From the NCBI RefSeq assembly GCF_033547095.1, contig NZ_CP137852.1, positions 3,676,001-3,740,000 on the forward strand: DNA of 64,000 nucleotides, in the 5' to 3' direction. Made by a program: the position numbers and the translations under genes. Each line of letters opens with the position of its first letter. The stretch's first letter is position 1. Shown piece after piece: positions 36,124 to 45,275 of this stretch. The notes beneath the pieces were generated by a model. It ran no database searches. It had not been told where the DNA came from and saw nothing but the letters and a program-made list of their open reading frames with translations. This DNA is from Sediminicoccus rosea (lineage in GTDB: Bacteria; Pseudomonadota; Alphaproteobacteria; Acetobacterales; Acetobacteraceae).

Positions 36124-38871
36124 TCAAGGGGTGCCGCAGCCAGCCCAGGCCGCGCGGCATTCGGGCAGGCAGGCGAGGCGGCGGATCGCTGGCGTGGTGG
36201 CACGTGCGCCGCAGCTACAATCGCAGCCCGGGCCAAGCGGCAGGGCTGCGCCCCCGCCCGTGCTGGCCGGTGCCGGGGCCGATGCCGGGGGCGGGCCGCC
36301 ACCGGCCGACTGGCCCCAGCCCGCCGCGGCCGCCATCGGGCGCATGTGACGCGGCATCGTCTCCCACCAGCGCGGCCAGGCGCGGAAGAAATGCTCGTCC
36401 GGATCGGTCTTGTCGGTCTCGTCGCGCACGGTCGCGGGGATGGCGCCGAAGCGGCCGGCGATGCGCGCCACCTCGGTCAAGGGTGGCATCGCGGCGGCGG
36501 CGCCGGCCGACCCTTCTGGATTGCGGTCCTCGAACAGCGGGGCCTCGAACCGCCCAGCGAGGCCCGCTTCGGGAGAATTCGCCGTGATCTCCAGCCGGCC
36601 GCGCGGCGGATAGAGGCCAAGCGCCAGCACCCCAAGCGGACCGCGGCTTTCCAGCACGCCCTCGCGCGTGCCGTCGCTCCATTCCAGCGCGACCACCACC
36701 GGCTCGACCACGCCGGTGAAGCCCGGCGGCAGGCGCGGCATTTCAATATTGATCGCGATGCTCTCCGGCGCGGCACCCCCCGGCTGACGCAGCATGGCGG
36801 CTTGTGCCGCCGCGCTGAACGCCTGCATCGCCGCCCGCTGGGCGGCCAGGCGGGGGCCATCCATCGGGTCGGGTGTGAGCCCGTCCAGCTGCAGGGTGCC
36901 GAGATCACCCACCGTCGAAGCCAATGCCCCGCCGAGGGAGGACGCCCCGGCGGCGGCCAGCAGCTCCCCGAGCCGGCCGCCGACAAGGCGGATGCGCGTG
37001 AGCGGCCCGCAGGCGATCGCGGCCCGGCGGGGGGCGTCGCAGGCGCCGGCCTCGGCAGGATCCTCATGCGTGACCGGGGTTGGCTGCGGGATCGGCGGGG
37101 CTTCGCGCGGGCGGCCGGGCGGCAGGCGGCGCGGCGCGGGCCGGGAAGCCTCCTCCGGCCGCTGGCCCGGCGTCGCCGTGCCGCTGGCCGAGATGCTGGA
37201 GAATTGCAGGGAGAAGAAGAGCTCCACCTCCACCGGGCCGGTCTCGGCGGGGTTGCGGGGGTCCACATTGCTCAGCAGCACGGTCTGCCAGCCGCCTGTC
37301 GCCTGGCCGCCGCCCGGAAGGGTCAGGGGCGCATACATCACGTTCCAGCGGCGATCGCAGACTCGGCCGGCCTCGGGCCCGCTGCCGGGGGTTGGCCGCG
37401 GGAAGGAGAGCAGATGCGTGCCCCGCGAGCCCAGGCCAAGCTGCGCGGCGGCATCGCAGCGATCGCGCTCGCCGTTGATGACGCGCGCGGTGATGCCCAC
37501 CAGGGGCGGTGGCGGCGGCAGGGACTGCGCGGCCAGGACATCCGGCGCGGCGACCGTCTGCGGCAGCAGCACACTGTTGCGGCCGGCGATATCGGGCGCG
37601 GTGGGGCCGAAACCCTCGACCTTCACATGGATGCAGCGCGCGGCGATGGGATCCACGCGCAGGCGGTGCGTCGCCGTGCTTTCCCCGTATTCGGCGCGCA
37701 AGAGAACCCTGGTGCAGCCCTCCTGCCAGAGCAATGCTTCCCAGAGTGGGAAGGCGAGGTGGCCGGACCGCGAATGGACGTAGCGTTCCGGCAGGTCCGC
37801 CATTTCGGCGATGAAATGGCCATAGGCCTCGGCCACGCCGCCGGGCCAGCCGCCGCTGGCGCGCAGCCCGCGGTCGAGCCAGGTGACCCAGTCGGCCTCC
37901 GTGGTGCCGGCGGGCGGGGTGGTCATGACGCTGTTCATGACCGTGTTGCCACCGCGCTGCCGCACCAGCCAATGCCAGAAGGACTGGGTGAGATAGCCGC
38001 TGCGCCAGGCCATGCCGCGTTGGAACACCGGACGGTCCGGCACGGCGCCGCCGTGGGGGGCGAGCCAATAGGCCGGAACCCAGATCGGCAGCCTGACGGA
38101 GGGATAGGCGAAGTCGGTCAGCTCGTTGGGGTAGCGCGCCGGATCCATGTCAATCGCCAGCGTGCGGTCGTAGCGCCGGGCGCCGGCGAAGCGGACGAAG
38201 CTGTTGAGTTCGCCCGGTTGCCGCGCCAGTCGCCGCAGCCGCGCGGGATGGTTGATCAGCCCCGCGCGCTCCATGGCGCGAATCGCCATGGCGTCCGCCT
38301 GGCCCTCGAGCATCCAGTGCGGCAGATAGGTGGCGGGGAACATCGCGCCCTGCACGGCATGCCAGGCCTCATGCACGACGGTGTGCTGCACCTGTTCATC
38401 AATCGTGGGGAAGGCCGCCGCGTTCAGGGCGATCGCGCCAAAGCCGGGACGCATGAAGCCCAGTGCGAAATAGCCGCGGCCGCCGCGATCGTCATTGCCG
38501 AAGTCGAACCAGAACATCGCCGGCGCGCCGCCCGGCCCCGCCGTGTTCCGATCGATACGCAGGGCGAGTTCGCAGACATAGGCGCGCTCCGCGGCGGTGG
38601 CCGCATCGAGCAGGGTCTGCCGATCCCGTGCGGTGAGCGGGCGCCCCGGGCGGCCTCGACCACCGGAATAGGTGTCCATGTCGCCGAGCCCGCTGATTCC
38701 GCCGGCCAGATGCAGCACGCGTTCCTCGATCACCCAGGGGGCGGGGGTGCAGGCCGCAGCGACGCGCGGCGCAAACGGCGCGTACGCCAACGCGGCGGCG
38801 AGGAGCCAGAAGCAGAATGGCCGCGTGCTCCGGAACAAGGACTCTTCCAACGATTTCTTCCCTGCCGCCAT
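36124..38871 (-). CDS. Putative secreted zincin-like (HEXXH) protein
   Basis: 915 residues. The N-terminus has a hydrophobic export segment (FCFWLLAAALAYAPFAPRVAA). A gluzincin-like site is visible: HTVVHEAWHAVQ gives HEAWH at 167-171, with a downstream ML-E189-GQAD that could supply the third zinc ligand. The middle and C-terminal parts are beta-rich with Pro-rich linkers (~550-620) and no family I recognise. The role could be a secreted metallopeptidase or an inactive relative. It is the first gene of the operon with the Met-Pro-Gly and VWA proteins, all exported. A long plus-strand ORF covers the same DNA but has no signal peptide or motif, so the minus strand is preferred. Confidence 0.75.
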   Translation of the reverse strand: MAAGKKSLEESLFRSTRPFCFWLLAAALAYAPFAPRVAAACTPAPWVIEERVLHLAGGISGLGDMDTYSGGRGRPGRPLTARDRQTLLDAATAAERAYVCELALRIDRNTAGPGGAPAMFWFDFGNDDRGGRGYFALGFMRPGFGAIALNAAAFPTIDEQVQHTVVHEAWHAVQGAMFPATYLPHWMLEGQADAMAIRAMERAGLINHPARLRRLARQPGELNSFVRFAGARRYDRTLAIDMDPARYPNELTDFAYPSVRLPIWVPAYWLAPHGGAVPDRPVFQRGMAWRSGYLTQSFWHWLVRQRGGNTVMNSVMTTPPAGTTEADWVTWLDRGLRASGGWPGGVAEAYGHFIAEMADLPERYVHSRSGHLAFPLWEALLWQEGCTRVLLRAEYGESTATHRLRVDPIAARCIHVKVEGFGPTAPDIAGRNSVLLPQTVAAPDVLAAQSLPPPPPLVGITARVINGERDRCDAAAQLGLGSRGTHLLSFPRPTPGSGPEAGRVCDRRWNVMYAPLTLPGGGQATGGWQTVLLSNVDPRNPAETGPVEVELFFSLQFSSISASGTATPGQRPEEASRPAPRRLPPGRPREAPPIPQPTPVTHEDPAEAGACDAPRRAAIACGPLTRIRLVGGRLGELLAAAGASSLGGALASTVGDLGTLQLDGLTPDPMDGPRLAAQRAAMQAFSAAAQAAMLRQPGGAAPESIAINIEMPRLPPGFTGVVEPVVVALEWSDGTREGVLESRGPLGVLALGLYPPRGRLEITANSPEAGLAGRFEAPLFEDRNPEGSAGAAAAMPPLTEVARIAGRFGAIPATVRDETDKTDPDEHFFRAWPRWWETMPRHMRPMAAAAGWGQSAGGGPPPASAPAPASTGGGAALPLGPGCDCSCGARATTPAIRRLACLPECRAAWAGCGTP

Positions 38872-38943
38872 AGGGCTGCGACGTCCATGCTGTCGGCGTG
38901 GGCGGACGTGTCAATCACGTTCTTCTGAAAATCCGTCGGCGAC

Positions 38944-39165
38944 GGGGAGCTGCGGGACAATGTTCGGACCTGTCTTGCCCTGGTGGATGAGTTGGCGGCC
39001 TTCCTCCAGGTTGGGGGAGCGGCTGGTTCCTCGGCTGTTCTCGTGGCTCACAACGGCGAAACGTCCGTCATCTGTTTGGCTTGCGGGCGTTTTGGTCGTG
39101 TATCGGAATTGTTGTATGCCGGGACCCGCAACCGACGACGCCATTACATCAACGTCTCCCTTTGA
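38944..39165 (+). pseudogene. C-terminal remnant of a serine recombinase
   Basis: About 73 codons up to the stop at 39163-39165. LALVDELAAFLQVGGAAGSS, then AVLVAHNGET and GRFGRV, parallel the last residues of the intact recombinase (LTLVGDLAAFLQASEAAEAG, GRFGRV). The tail then reads YAGTRNRRRHYINVSL, not the tRNA-derived tail of the intact copy, so it shows what the natural end of such a recombinase looks like when not fused to tRNA. With 32719-32877 it probably formed one gene. Confidence 0.8.
39113..39126. other. Degenerate att core at a tandem element junction
   Basis: TGTATGCCGGGACC matches the attL/attR core at 11 of 14 positions. The next 24 bases match the right flank of attL with a single mismatch. 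To the left lies the end of a recombinase gene. This is the arrangement expected where one integrated element ends and a second begins. Confidence 0.6.
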
Positions 39166-39291
39166 CGCGTCCAGCTACGATCTCTCCCCGAAGGTCAGGA
39201 GCGGACCTCGCGATCCGACATACTTTGTCACGTACCGGAGGAGCCCTGTCGCAGACCCACAGCTAGACGAGGGACTCTCCGGAGTTCCCTG

Positions 39292-40959
39292 ATGCGTCTT
39301 CTCCTGTTGCTCTCCCTCTCCCTTGGCCTCGCCGCGCCTCTCCAGGCCCATCCGGGCCATGATGAGGAAACACCGCCTGTTGCCGCCGCCCTACCCCGCA
39401 CCGAGGCGCACAGCGAGGCCTTCGAAATCGTTGCCGTCCTTGGGCCAGGCGGCGTGCTGACCCTCTGGCTCGATCGCTGGGCGGACAATGCGCCGGTGGA
39501 TGGCGCTGTGACCCTCACGATCGAGGGGCAGGAGGTCGCCGCCCAGCGACAGGGCATCGGGCTCTTCGTCGCCCGGCATCCGGCGCTGGCCCAGGCCGGG
39601 CGACGGGACATCGTCTTTACCGTGACAGCGGGCGAGGAGATGGACCTGCTGACCGCGACGCTCGATGTCCCCACGCACCCTGCCGTTCAAGGAGGCGGCG
39701 CCACCCTGCCCGGCTGGCTTTTGGGCGCCCCCCTGCAGGTCGGCGGGGGGATCGCGCTGCTGCTTCTGGGCGTGCTGCTCGGCCGGGGTTCCGTCCGGCG
39801 CCCGCTCCCGCCGCTGGTCGAGGAACCCGCCTCCATCCAGCCTGCTCCGTCACCGCAGCCAGCCCTCCCGCGGCGCGCCGCTGCCCTCGCCCTGAGCGTC
39901 ACCCTCGCCGGCGTGGGCGCGCCCGCCCGGGCGGAGACCGCTAGGCCCGCATCGGCTCCGGCCGAGGCGCCCCGCCGCCTAGAGGACGGAGCGATCTTCC
40001 TGCCCAAGGCCTCCCAGCGCCTGCTGGCCATCCGCACCCAGGTGACGGAGGCGAGCGAGGCTTCGGCCGCCCTGCGCATGGTGGGAACCCTGGTGCCCGA
40101 CCCCAACGCCTCGGGCCGCGTGCAGCCCAGCCAGACCGGTCGCCTGGAACCCGGCGACCAGGGCTTTCCGACGCTCGGCCAGCGCGTCGAGCGCGGCCAG
40201 GTCCTCGCCTACGTCACGCCCACCTATACGGCGGCCGAGCGCGGCGGGCTGATCCAGAACGCGGCCGAGCTGGACGCGCAGATCACCATCCTCGATGCGC
40301 GGGTGCGGCGGCTCAACTCGCTGCGCGGCACCGTCGCCGAGCGCGAGATCCAGGACGCACAGGCGGAGCTCGCCGGCGCCCGGCAGCGCCGCACGGCGAT
40401 CCAGCCAGCCCTCTCAGGCCGTGAGCCGCTGGTGGCCCCCGTCGCCGGCATCGTCTCCACCGTGCGCGGCGCGGTCGGCCAGCTGGTGGACAGCGCCGTC
40501 ACCGTCTTCGACATCGTGGACCCCTCGCGCCTCTGGGTGGAGGCGCTGGCTTTTGACCGCGCGGCGGTGGAGCGCGTGACAGGGGCCACCGCGACCCTCG
40601 CCGATGGCCGGGTGCTGGAACTCGGCTTCGTGGGCCGCGGGCTCACCGTGCGGCAGCAGGCGATCCCGATGAATTTCCGCGTCGAGGCGCCGCCGGCCGA
40701 CGCGCCCATCGGCGCGTCCGTCCTCGTCACGCTGCGCACGGCGCGCGCTGTGCAGGGGCTGGTGCTGCCGGCCGACGCCGTGGTGCGCTCGGCCGAAGGG
40801 CCTCCCGTCGTCTTCGAGCATGCCACCGCGGAACGCTTCCTCCCGCGCCAGGTGCGCGTGCAGCCGCTGGATGGCAGCCGCGTGGTGGTGACGGCTGGGC
40901 TAGAGCCGGGGCGGCGCGTTGTGATCCAGGGTGCCGCGCTGATCGCGCAGGTGCGCTGA
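39292..40959 (+). CDS. RND efflux periplasmic adaptor (CzcB/CusB-type membrane fusion protein)
   Basis: 555 residues, longer than most adaptors. A signal peptide (MRLLLLLSLSLGLAAPLQA) precedes HPGHDEETPP, a His/acid-rich metal-binding start. A beta domain (~40-125) is followed by a hydrophobic segment (~140-160) and a Pro/Ala linker. The classic adaptor body comes next: barrel-sandwich halves around RVQPSQTGRLEPGDQGFPTL, an alpha-hairpin with LDAQITILDARVRRLNSL, then LVAPVAGIVSTVRGAVGQLV and a beta-barrel. It links the inner-membrane RND pump to an outer-membrane channel; no channel gene is nearby. It ends 3 bp before the pump gene. Confidence 0.88.
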   Translation: MRLLLLLSLSLGLAAPLQAHPGHDEETPPVAAALPRTEAHSEAFEIVAVLGPGGVLTLWLDRWADNAPVDGAVTLTIEGQEVAAQRQGIGLFVARHPALAQAGRRDIVFTVTAGEEMDLLTATLDVPTHPAVQGGGATLPGWLLGAPLQVGGGIALLLLGVLLGRGSVRRPLPPLVEEPASIQPAPSPQPALPRRAAALALSVTLAGVGAPARAETARPASAPAEAPRRLEDGAIFLPKASQRLLAIRTQVTEASEASAALRMVGTLVPDPNASGRVQPSQTGRLEPGDQGFPTLGQRVERGQVLAYVTPTYTAAERGGLIQNAAELDAQITILDARVRRLNSLRGTVAEREIQDAQAELAGARQRRTAIQPALSGREPLVAPVAGIVSTVRGAVGQLVDSAVTVFDIVDPSRLWVEALAFDRAAVERVTGATATLADGRVLELGFVGRGLTVRQQAIPMNFRVEAPPADAPIGASVLVTLRTARAVQGLVLPADAVVRSAEGPPVVFEHATAERFLPRQVRVQPLDGSRVVVTAGLEPGRRVVIQGAALIAQVR

Positions 40960-40962
40960 ACC

Positions 40963-43900
40963 ATGCTCTTCAACGCCATCATCGGCTTCTCGCTGCGCAA
41001 CCGGATCTTCGTGCTGGTCGCGGCGCTGCTGGTCACGGGTTACGGGCTCTTCACCGCGGCCCGCATGCCGGTGGACGTCTTCCCCGATCTCAACAAGCCC
41101 ACCGTGACCCTGATGACCGAGGCGGAAGGCTACGCCCCGGAGGAGGTGGAGCAGCTCGTCTCCTTCCCGATCGAGACGACGGTGAACGGCCTGCCAGGGG
41201 TGACGCGCGTGCGTTCCGTCTCTTCCGTCGGCCTCTCCATCGTCTATGTCGAGTTCGACTGGGGCGTGGACATCTGGCGCGCGCGGCAGCAGGTCAGCGA
41301 AAGGCTGAACCAGATCCAGTCCCAGCTGCCGCCGCGCGTCCTGCCCGCCATGGCGCCCGTCTCCTCCATCATGGGCGAGATCATGCTGGTGGCCGTCACG
41401 GCGCCCACCGATGGCAGCGTGAACCCGATGCAGCTGCGCGAGCTGGCGGATTGGGTGATGCGCCCGCGCCTGCTCACCATCCCCGGCATCAGCCAGGTCA
41501 TCCCGATGGGGGGCGAGGTGCGGCAGTTCCGAGTCATGCCTGACCTCGACCGCGTGCAGGCGCTGGCGCTCACGCATGTCGAGCTCCTGGCCGCGCTGCG
41601 GCAATTCGGCGTGAATGCGGGTGGCGGCTATGTGGACCAGGCGGGGCGGGAGTTCCTGATCCGCAATATCGGCCGCACCACCGCGCTCGAGGATCTGCGC
41701 AACGCCACCGTCGCCTTCCGCGAGGGTCAGCCCATCGCGCTGCGCCAGGTGGCGAATGTGGACTACGCCCCCCGCGCCAAGCGCGGCGAGGCGGGGGTGG
41801 ATGGCGTGCCGGCGGTGATCCTCGCCATCTCGAAGCAGCCCGGCGCGGACACCATCCGCCTCACGCGCGCGGTGGAGGCGGCGCTGCGCGAATTGCAGGC
41901 CGGCATGCCGCGCGGCGTGACCGCCGACCGCGTCAAGTTCCGTCAAGCCGACTTCATCGAGCAATCCATCGCCAACCTCCAGCAGGTGCTGAAGGAGGCC
42001 TTCCTGGTGGTGGCACTCGTCCTCTTCGCCTTCCTGCTGAATGTGAGGACCACCTTCATCTCGCTGATCGCGATCCCGCTTTCGATCCTGCTGACGGCGA
42101 TCGTCTTCGCGGCCTTCGGGCTTTCCATCAACACGATGACGCTGGGCGGCATCGCCATCGCGGTGGGTGAGCTGGTGGATGACGCCGTGGTGGATGTCGA
42201 GAACATCTTTCGCCGCCTGCGCGAGAACGCGGCGGCCCCCGCCCCGCGCCCGGCCATCGAGGTGGTGGCGACGGCCTCGGCCGAGGTGCGCTCGGGCATC
42301 GTCTACGCGACCTTCATCATCGTCCTGGTCTTCCTGCCGCTCTTCGCGCTTTCGGGCATCGAGGGGCGGCTCTTCGCGCCGCTCGGCATCGCCTACATCG
42401 TCTCCATCCTCGCCTCGCTGCTGGTGGCGGTGACGGTGACACCCGTCCTCTCCTACTGGCTCCTGCCGCGTATGCGCGGGGCGGCGGGGCATGCGAGCTG
42501 GCTCGTACGGGCACTGAAGCGCGGCAATGACGCCGCGCTGCGCTGGGCCTTCGGCCATCGCGGGCTGGTGCTGGGCCTGGCCAGCGGCGGCGTGGCGCTG
42601 GCCGCCGCCAGCGCGCCTTTCCTGCCCCGCACCTTCCTGCCCCCCTTCAACGAGGGCTCGGTGGTGGTCAGCCTGACCTACCAGCCCGGCATTTCGCTCG
42701 CGCAGAGCGATGCGCTGGGCCGCGTGGCCGAGCACCTGCTGCTCGCCATCCCGGAGGTGAAGGGCGTGGGCCGCCGCACCGGCCGCGCCGAACTCGACGA
42801 GCATGCCGAGGGCGTCCATTCCTCCGAGCTGGACCTCGACCTGCGCGAAGGCGGGCGGCCGCGCGGGGAAGTCCTGGCCGAGATCCGCACGCGCCTCTCC
42901 GCGCTGCCCGCCGCTGTCAATCTCGGCCAGCCCATCAGTCACCGGCTGGACCACATGCTCTCCGGCGTGCGGGCGCAGATCGCGCTCAAGGTCTTCGGCG
43001 ACGACCTCGACACGCTGCGCACCCTGTCGGAGACGCTGCGCGCGCGCCTCGCCGCCAATGTGCCGGGCCTGGCCGACCTACAGCTCGAACGCCAGGTACG
43101 CGTGCCGCAGCTGCGCATCGCGGTGGATCATGAGCGGGCCGCGCTCTACGGCGTCTCGGCCGCGACGCTGATGGAGGTGCTGCAATCCCTCACCGGCGGC
43201 ACCATCGTCAGCCAGATCACCGACGGCGTGCGCCGCTTCGACGTGGTGCTGCGCCTGGCTGATGAGGACCGCACCACCGCCCGCCTCGCCGAGGCGCTGG
43301 TCGAGACGCCGGGCGGGCGCGTGCCGCTGCGCATGCTGGCGCGCGTCGAGGAATCGGACGGCCCCAACCAGATCCTGCGCGAGGGCGCGCGCCGGCGCAT
43401 GGTGGTGCTGGCCAACACCGCGCCGGGCGCCGACATGGCCGCCGTCATCGCCGGTATCCGCGCGGAACTCGCCCGCATCCCGCTTCCGTCGGGCTACGCC
43501 ACCAGCCTGGAGGGCACCTTCCAGGCGCAGGAGGAGGCGATGCGGACCATCGCGGTGCTGGCCGCCATCTCGCTCTCGCTCATCTTCGTGGTGCTCTATT
43601 CACGCTACCGCTCGGCGGTGCTGGCGGCGATCATCATGGGCAATGTGCCGCTCGCCCTGATCGGCGCCGTGGCCGCCCTCTGGATCGCGGGGCAGCCGCT
43701 CTCGGTCGCGACGCTTGTGGGCTTTGTGACGCTGACCGGCATCACCACGCGCAACGGCATCCTGAAGGTCAGCCACTACCTCAACCTCGCTCTGCATGAA
43801 GGCGAGCGCTGGGGCCTCGCGCTGATCCTGCGCGGCAGCGCTGAGCGGCTGACGCCGGTGCTGATGACGGCGCTATCGGCGGGGCTCGCCCTGATCCCGC

Positions 43901-44106
43901 TCGCCATCGGCGCCGATGCGCCGGGCAAGGAGATCCTGCACCCGGTCGCCATCACCATCCTGGGCGGGCTGGTAAGCGCCACGCTGCTCGACACCTTCGT
44001 CACGCCCTTGCTGTTCCACCGCTTCGGCCGGCCCGCGCTGGAGCGCCTGCGCCTGGAAGCCGCCGCACCTGGGCCGAGCGGCCGGGTGGCGGCCGAAACC
44101 TTCTGA
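40963..44106 (+). CDS. Heavy-metal efflux RND pump (CzcA/CusA family)
   Basis: 1047 residues, the usual size, with the twelve-segment RND layout and two large periplasmic loops. N-terminal [20 protein letters not shown] and DDAVVDVEN are hallmarks of metal RND pumps. The TM4 signature reads [15 protein letters not shown] (~399-413), which fits neither the CzcA form (DFGxxxDGAxxxVEN) nor the CusA form (AIGxxVDAAxxxIEN) exactly, so the exported metal cannot be assigned. It is driven by proton influx. It is encoded with its adaptor, a small periplasmic protein and a two-component system, indicating metal-responsive control. Confidence 0.9.
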   Translation: MLFNAIIGFSLRNRIFVLVAALLVTGYGLFTAARMPVDVFPDLNKPTVTLMTEAEGYAPEEVEQLVSFPIETTVNGLPGVTRVRSVSSVGLSIVYVEFDWGVDIWRARQQVSERLNQIQSQLPPRVLPAMAPVSSIMGEIMLVAVTAPTDGSVNPMQLRELADWVMRPRLLTIPGISQVIPMGGEVRQFRVMPDLDRVQALALTHVELLAALRQFGVNAGGGYVDQAGREFLIRNIGRTTALEDLRNATVAFREGQPIALRQVANVDYAPRAKRGEAGVDGVPAVILAISKQPGADTIRLTRAVEAALRELQAGMPRGVTADRVKFRQADFIEQSIANLQQVLKEAFLVVALVLFAFLLNVRTTFISLIAIPLSILLTAIVFAAFGLSINTMTLGGIAIAVGELVDDAVVDVENIFRRLRENAAAPAPRPAIEVVATASAEVRSGIVYATFIIVLVFLPLFALSGIEGRLFAPLGIAYIVSILASLLVAVTVTPVLSYWLLPRMRGAAGHASWLVRALKRGNDAALRWAFGHRGLVLGLASGGVALAAASAPFLPRTFLPPFNEGSVVVSLTYQPGISLAQSDALGRVAEHLLLAIPEVKGVGRRTGRAELDEHAEGVHSSELDLDLREGGRPRGEVLAEIRTRLSALPAAVNLGQPISHRLDHMLSGVRAQIALKVFGDDLDTLRTLSETLRARLAANVPGLADLQLERQVRVPQLRIAVDHERAALYGVSAATLMEVLQSLTGGTIVSQITDGVRRFDVVLRLADEDRTTARLAEALVETPGGRVPLRMLARVEESDGPNQILREGARRRMVVLANTAPGADMAAVIAGIRAELARIPLPSGYATSLEGTFQAQEEAMRTIAVLAAISLSLIFVVLYSRYRSAVLAAIIMGNVPLALIGAVAALWIAGQPLSVATLVGFVTLTGITTRNGILKVSHYLNLALHEGERWGLALILRGSAERLTPVLMTALSAGLALIPLAIGADAPGKEILHPVAITILGGLVSATLLDTFVTPLLFHRFGRPALERLRLEAAAPGPSGRVAAETF

Positions 44107-44115
44107 TAGGATAGG

Positions 44116-44526
44116 ATGAACACCATGTTCCGTCGTCGCAGTCTCCCGCTTCTCGCCGCTCTCCTCGCCCCGCTGCCGGCGCTGGCGCATCTGCCCGCCG
44201 GCAGCCGCGGACCCAATGGGGGGCAGGTGCAGGATATCGGGCCCTATCACGGGGAGATGGTGGCCAAGGATGGCGAGCTCACGCTCTTCCTCTTCGACCA
44301 CAATGACCGGCCCGTGGCGGCGGCCGGCGCCTCGGGCAGCGCGGTCCTGCTCGCGGAGGGGCGGCAGCAGACGCTGCCCTTCACCCCCCGCGCCGATGGC
44401 GCGGCGCTGGTGGCGACCGGCGAGTTCCGCGCGGCGCCGGGTCTGCGCGTGGTGGTGCAGCTGGTGCCTGGCCCCGGCCTGACCCGCGCCCAGGCCCGCT
44501 TCACCCCGGCCGACCCACCGCGATGA
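44116..44526 (+). CDS. Small periplasmic protein of the RND metal-efflux operon
   Basis: 136 residues, with a signal peptide (RRRSLPLLAALLAPLPALA) and a mature start HLPAGSRGPNGGQ. Two His residues, DIGPYHGEMV and LFLFDHNDRPV suggest a small beta protein that may bind metal. It resembles accessory proteins of HME-RND operons, but I cannot name a family. AGGAT precedes the start. Its stop overlaps the response-regulator start (ATGA), so it is co-translated with the control genes. Confidence 0.7.
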   Translation: MNTMFRRRSLPLLAALLAPLPALAHLPAGSRGPNGGQVQDIGPYHGEMVAKDGELTLFLFDHNDRPVAAAGASGSAVLLAEGRQQTLPFTPRADGAALVATGEFRAAPGLRVVVQLVPGPGLTRAQARFTPADPPR

Positions 44527-45275
44527 ACGAGGCGGCGGAACGGCGCCTGCTCGACCCCGAGGCGCATCTTCTCGTCGTCGAGGATGATGGCGAGATGCGG
44601 AACCTCGTGGCGCGCCTGCTGCGCGAGGCGGGCTTTCGCGTGTCCACCGCCCGCGATGGTCGCGCGATGTGGGAGGTGCTGGAGAGTCCGGCCGGCCAAC
44701 CGGACCTGATCCTGCTCGACGTGATGCTGCCGGGCCCCTCGGGGCTCGATCTTCTTCGCCGCCTGCGCGAGCGGCACCGCACGCCCATCCTGATGCTGAC
44801 CGCGCGCGGCGAGGAGATGGACCGCGTCCTCGGACTCGAACTCGGCGCTGATGACTACGTCGCCAAGCCCTTCGCGCCGCGTGAGCTGGTGGCGCGCGTG
44901 CGCGCCCTGCTGCGTCGCGCCGCCCCCGCCGATGCGATGCCGGCCGAGCGCAGCCGCAGGCTCGCCTTCGCGGGCTGGACGCTGGACACCGCGCGGCGCG
45001 AGCTGACCGCGCCGGACGGCGCCTCGGTGGATCTCTCCGGCGCGGAATATGACCTGCTGCTGGCCTTCCTGGAGCATCCCGGCCGCGTGCTCTCGCGCGA
45101 GCAACTGCTGGAGGTCGCGCGGCGCCGGGTCAGCGTGGATCCTTTCGACCGCACGGTGGATGTGCAGGTCAGCCGCCTGCGCCGCAAGATCGAGCCGGAG
45201 GAGGGAAGCCCCGCCCTGATCAAGACCATCCGCGGTGCGGGCTATGTCTTCGTGGCCGAGGTGACGCGCGCATGA
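44523..45275 (+). CDS. OmpR/PhoB-family response regulator
   Basis: 250 residues. The receiver domain is at ~14-130, with acidic pair EDD (20-22), phosphoacceptor D66 in LILLDVMLPGPSG, Thr in MLTARG and Lys in KPFAPREL. The winged-helix DNA-binding domain is at ~150-245 (LSGAEYDLLLAFLEHPGRVL, RTVDVQVSRLRRKIE). It overlaps both the upstream small protein and the downstream kinase by 4 bp. It probably activates the RND genes when the kinase senses periplasmic metal. Confidence 0.92.
   Translation: MNEAAERRLLDPEAHLLVVEDDGEMRNLVARLLREAGFRVSTARDGRAMWEVLESPAGQPDLILLDVMLPGPSGLDLLRRLRERHRTPILMLTARGEEMDRVLGLELGADDYVAKPFAPRELVARVRALLRRAAPADAMPAERSRRLAFAGWTLDTARRELTAPDGASVDLSGAEYDLLLAFLEHPGRVLSREQLLEVARRRVSVDPFDRTVDVQVSRLRRKIEPEEGSPALIKTIRGAGYVFVAEVTRA

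Noticed and set aside
36097..38928. Plus-strand ORF of 943 codons opposite the HEXXH protein
   Set aside because: The minus frame has a signal peptide, an HEAWH site and operon spacing with two more exported proteins; the plus frame has none of these.
40900..42954. Minus-strand ORF of 684 codons opposite the RND pump
   Set aside because: Shadow of a conserved RND gene; His/Asp/Arg-rich and motif-free.
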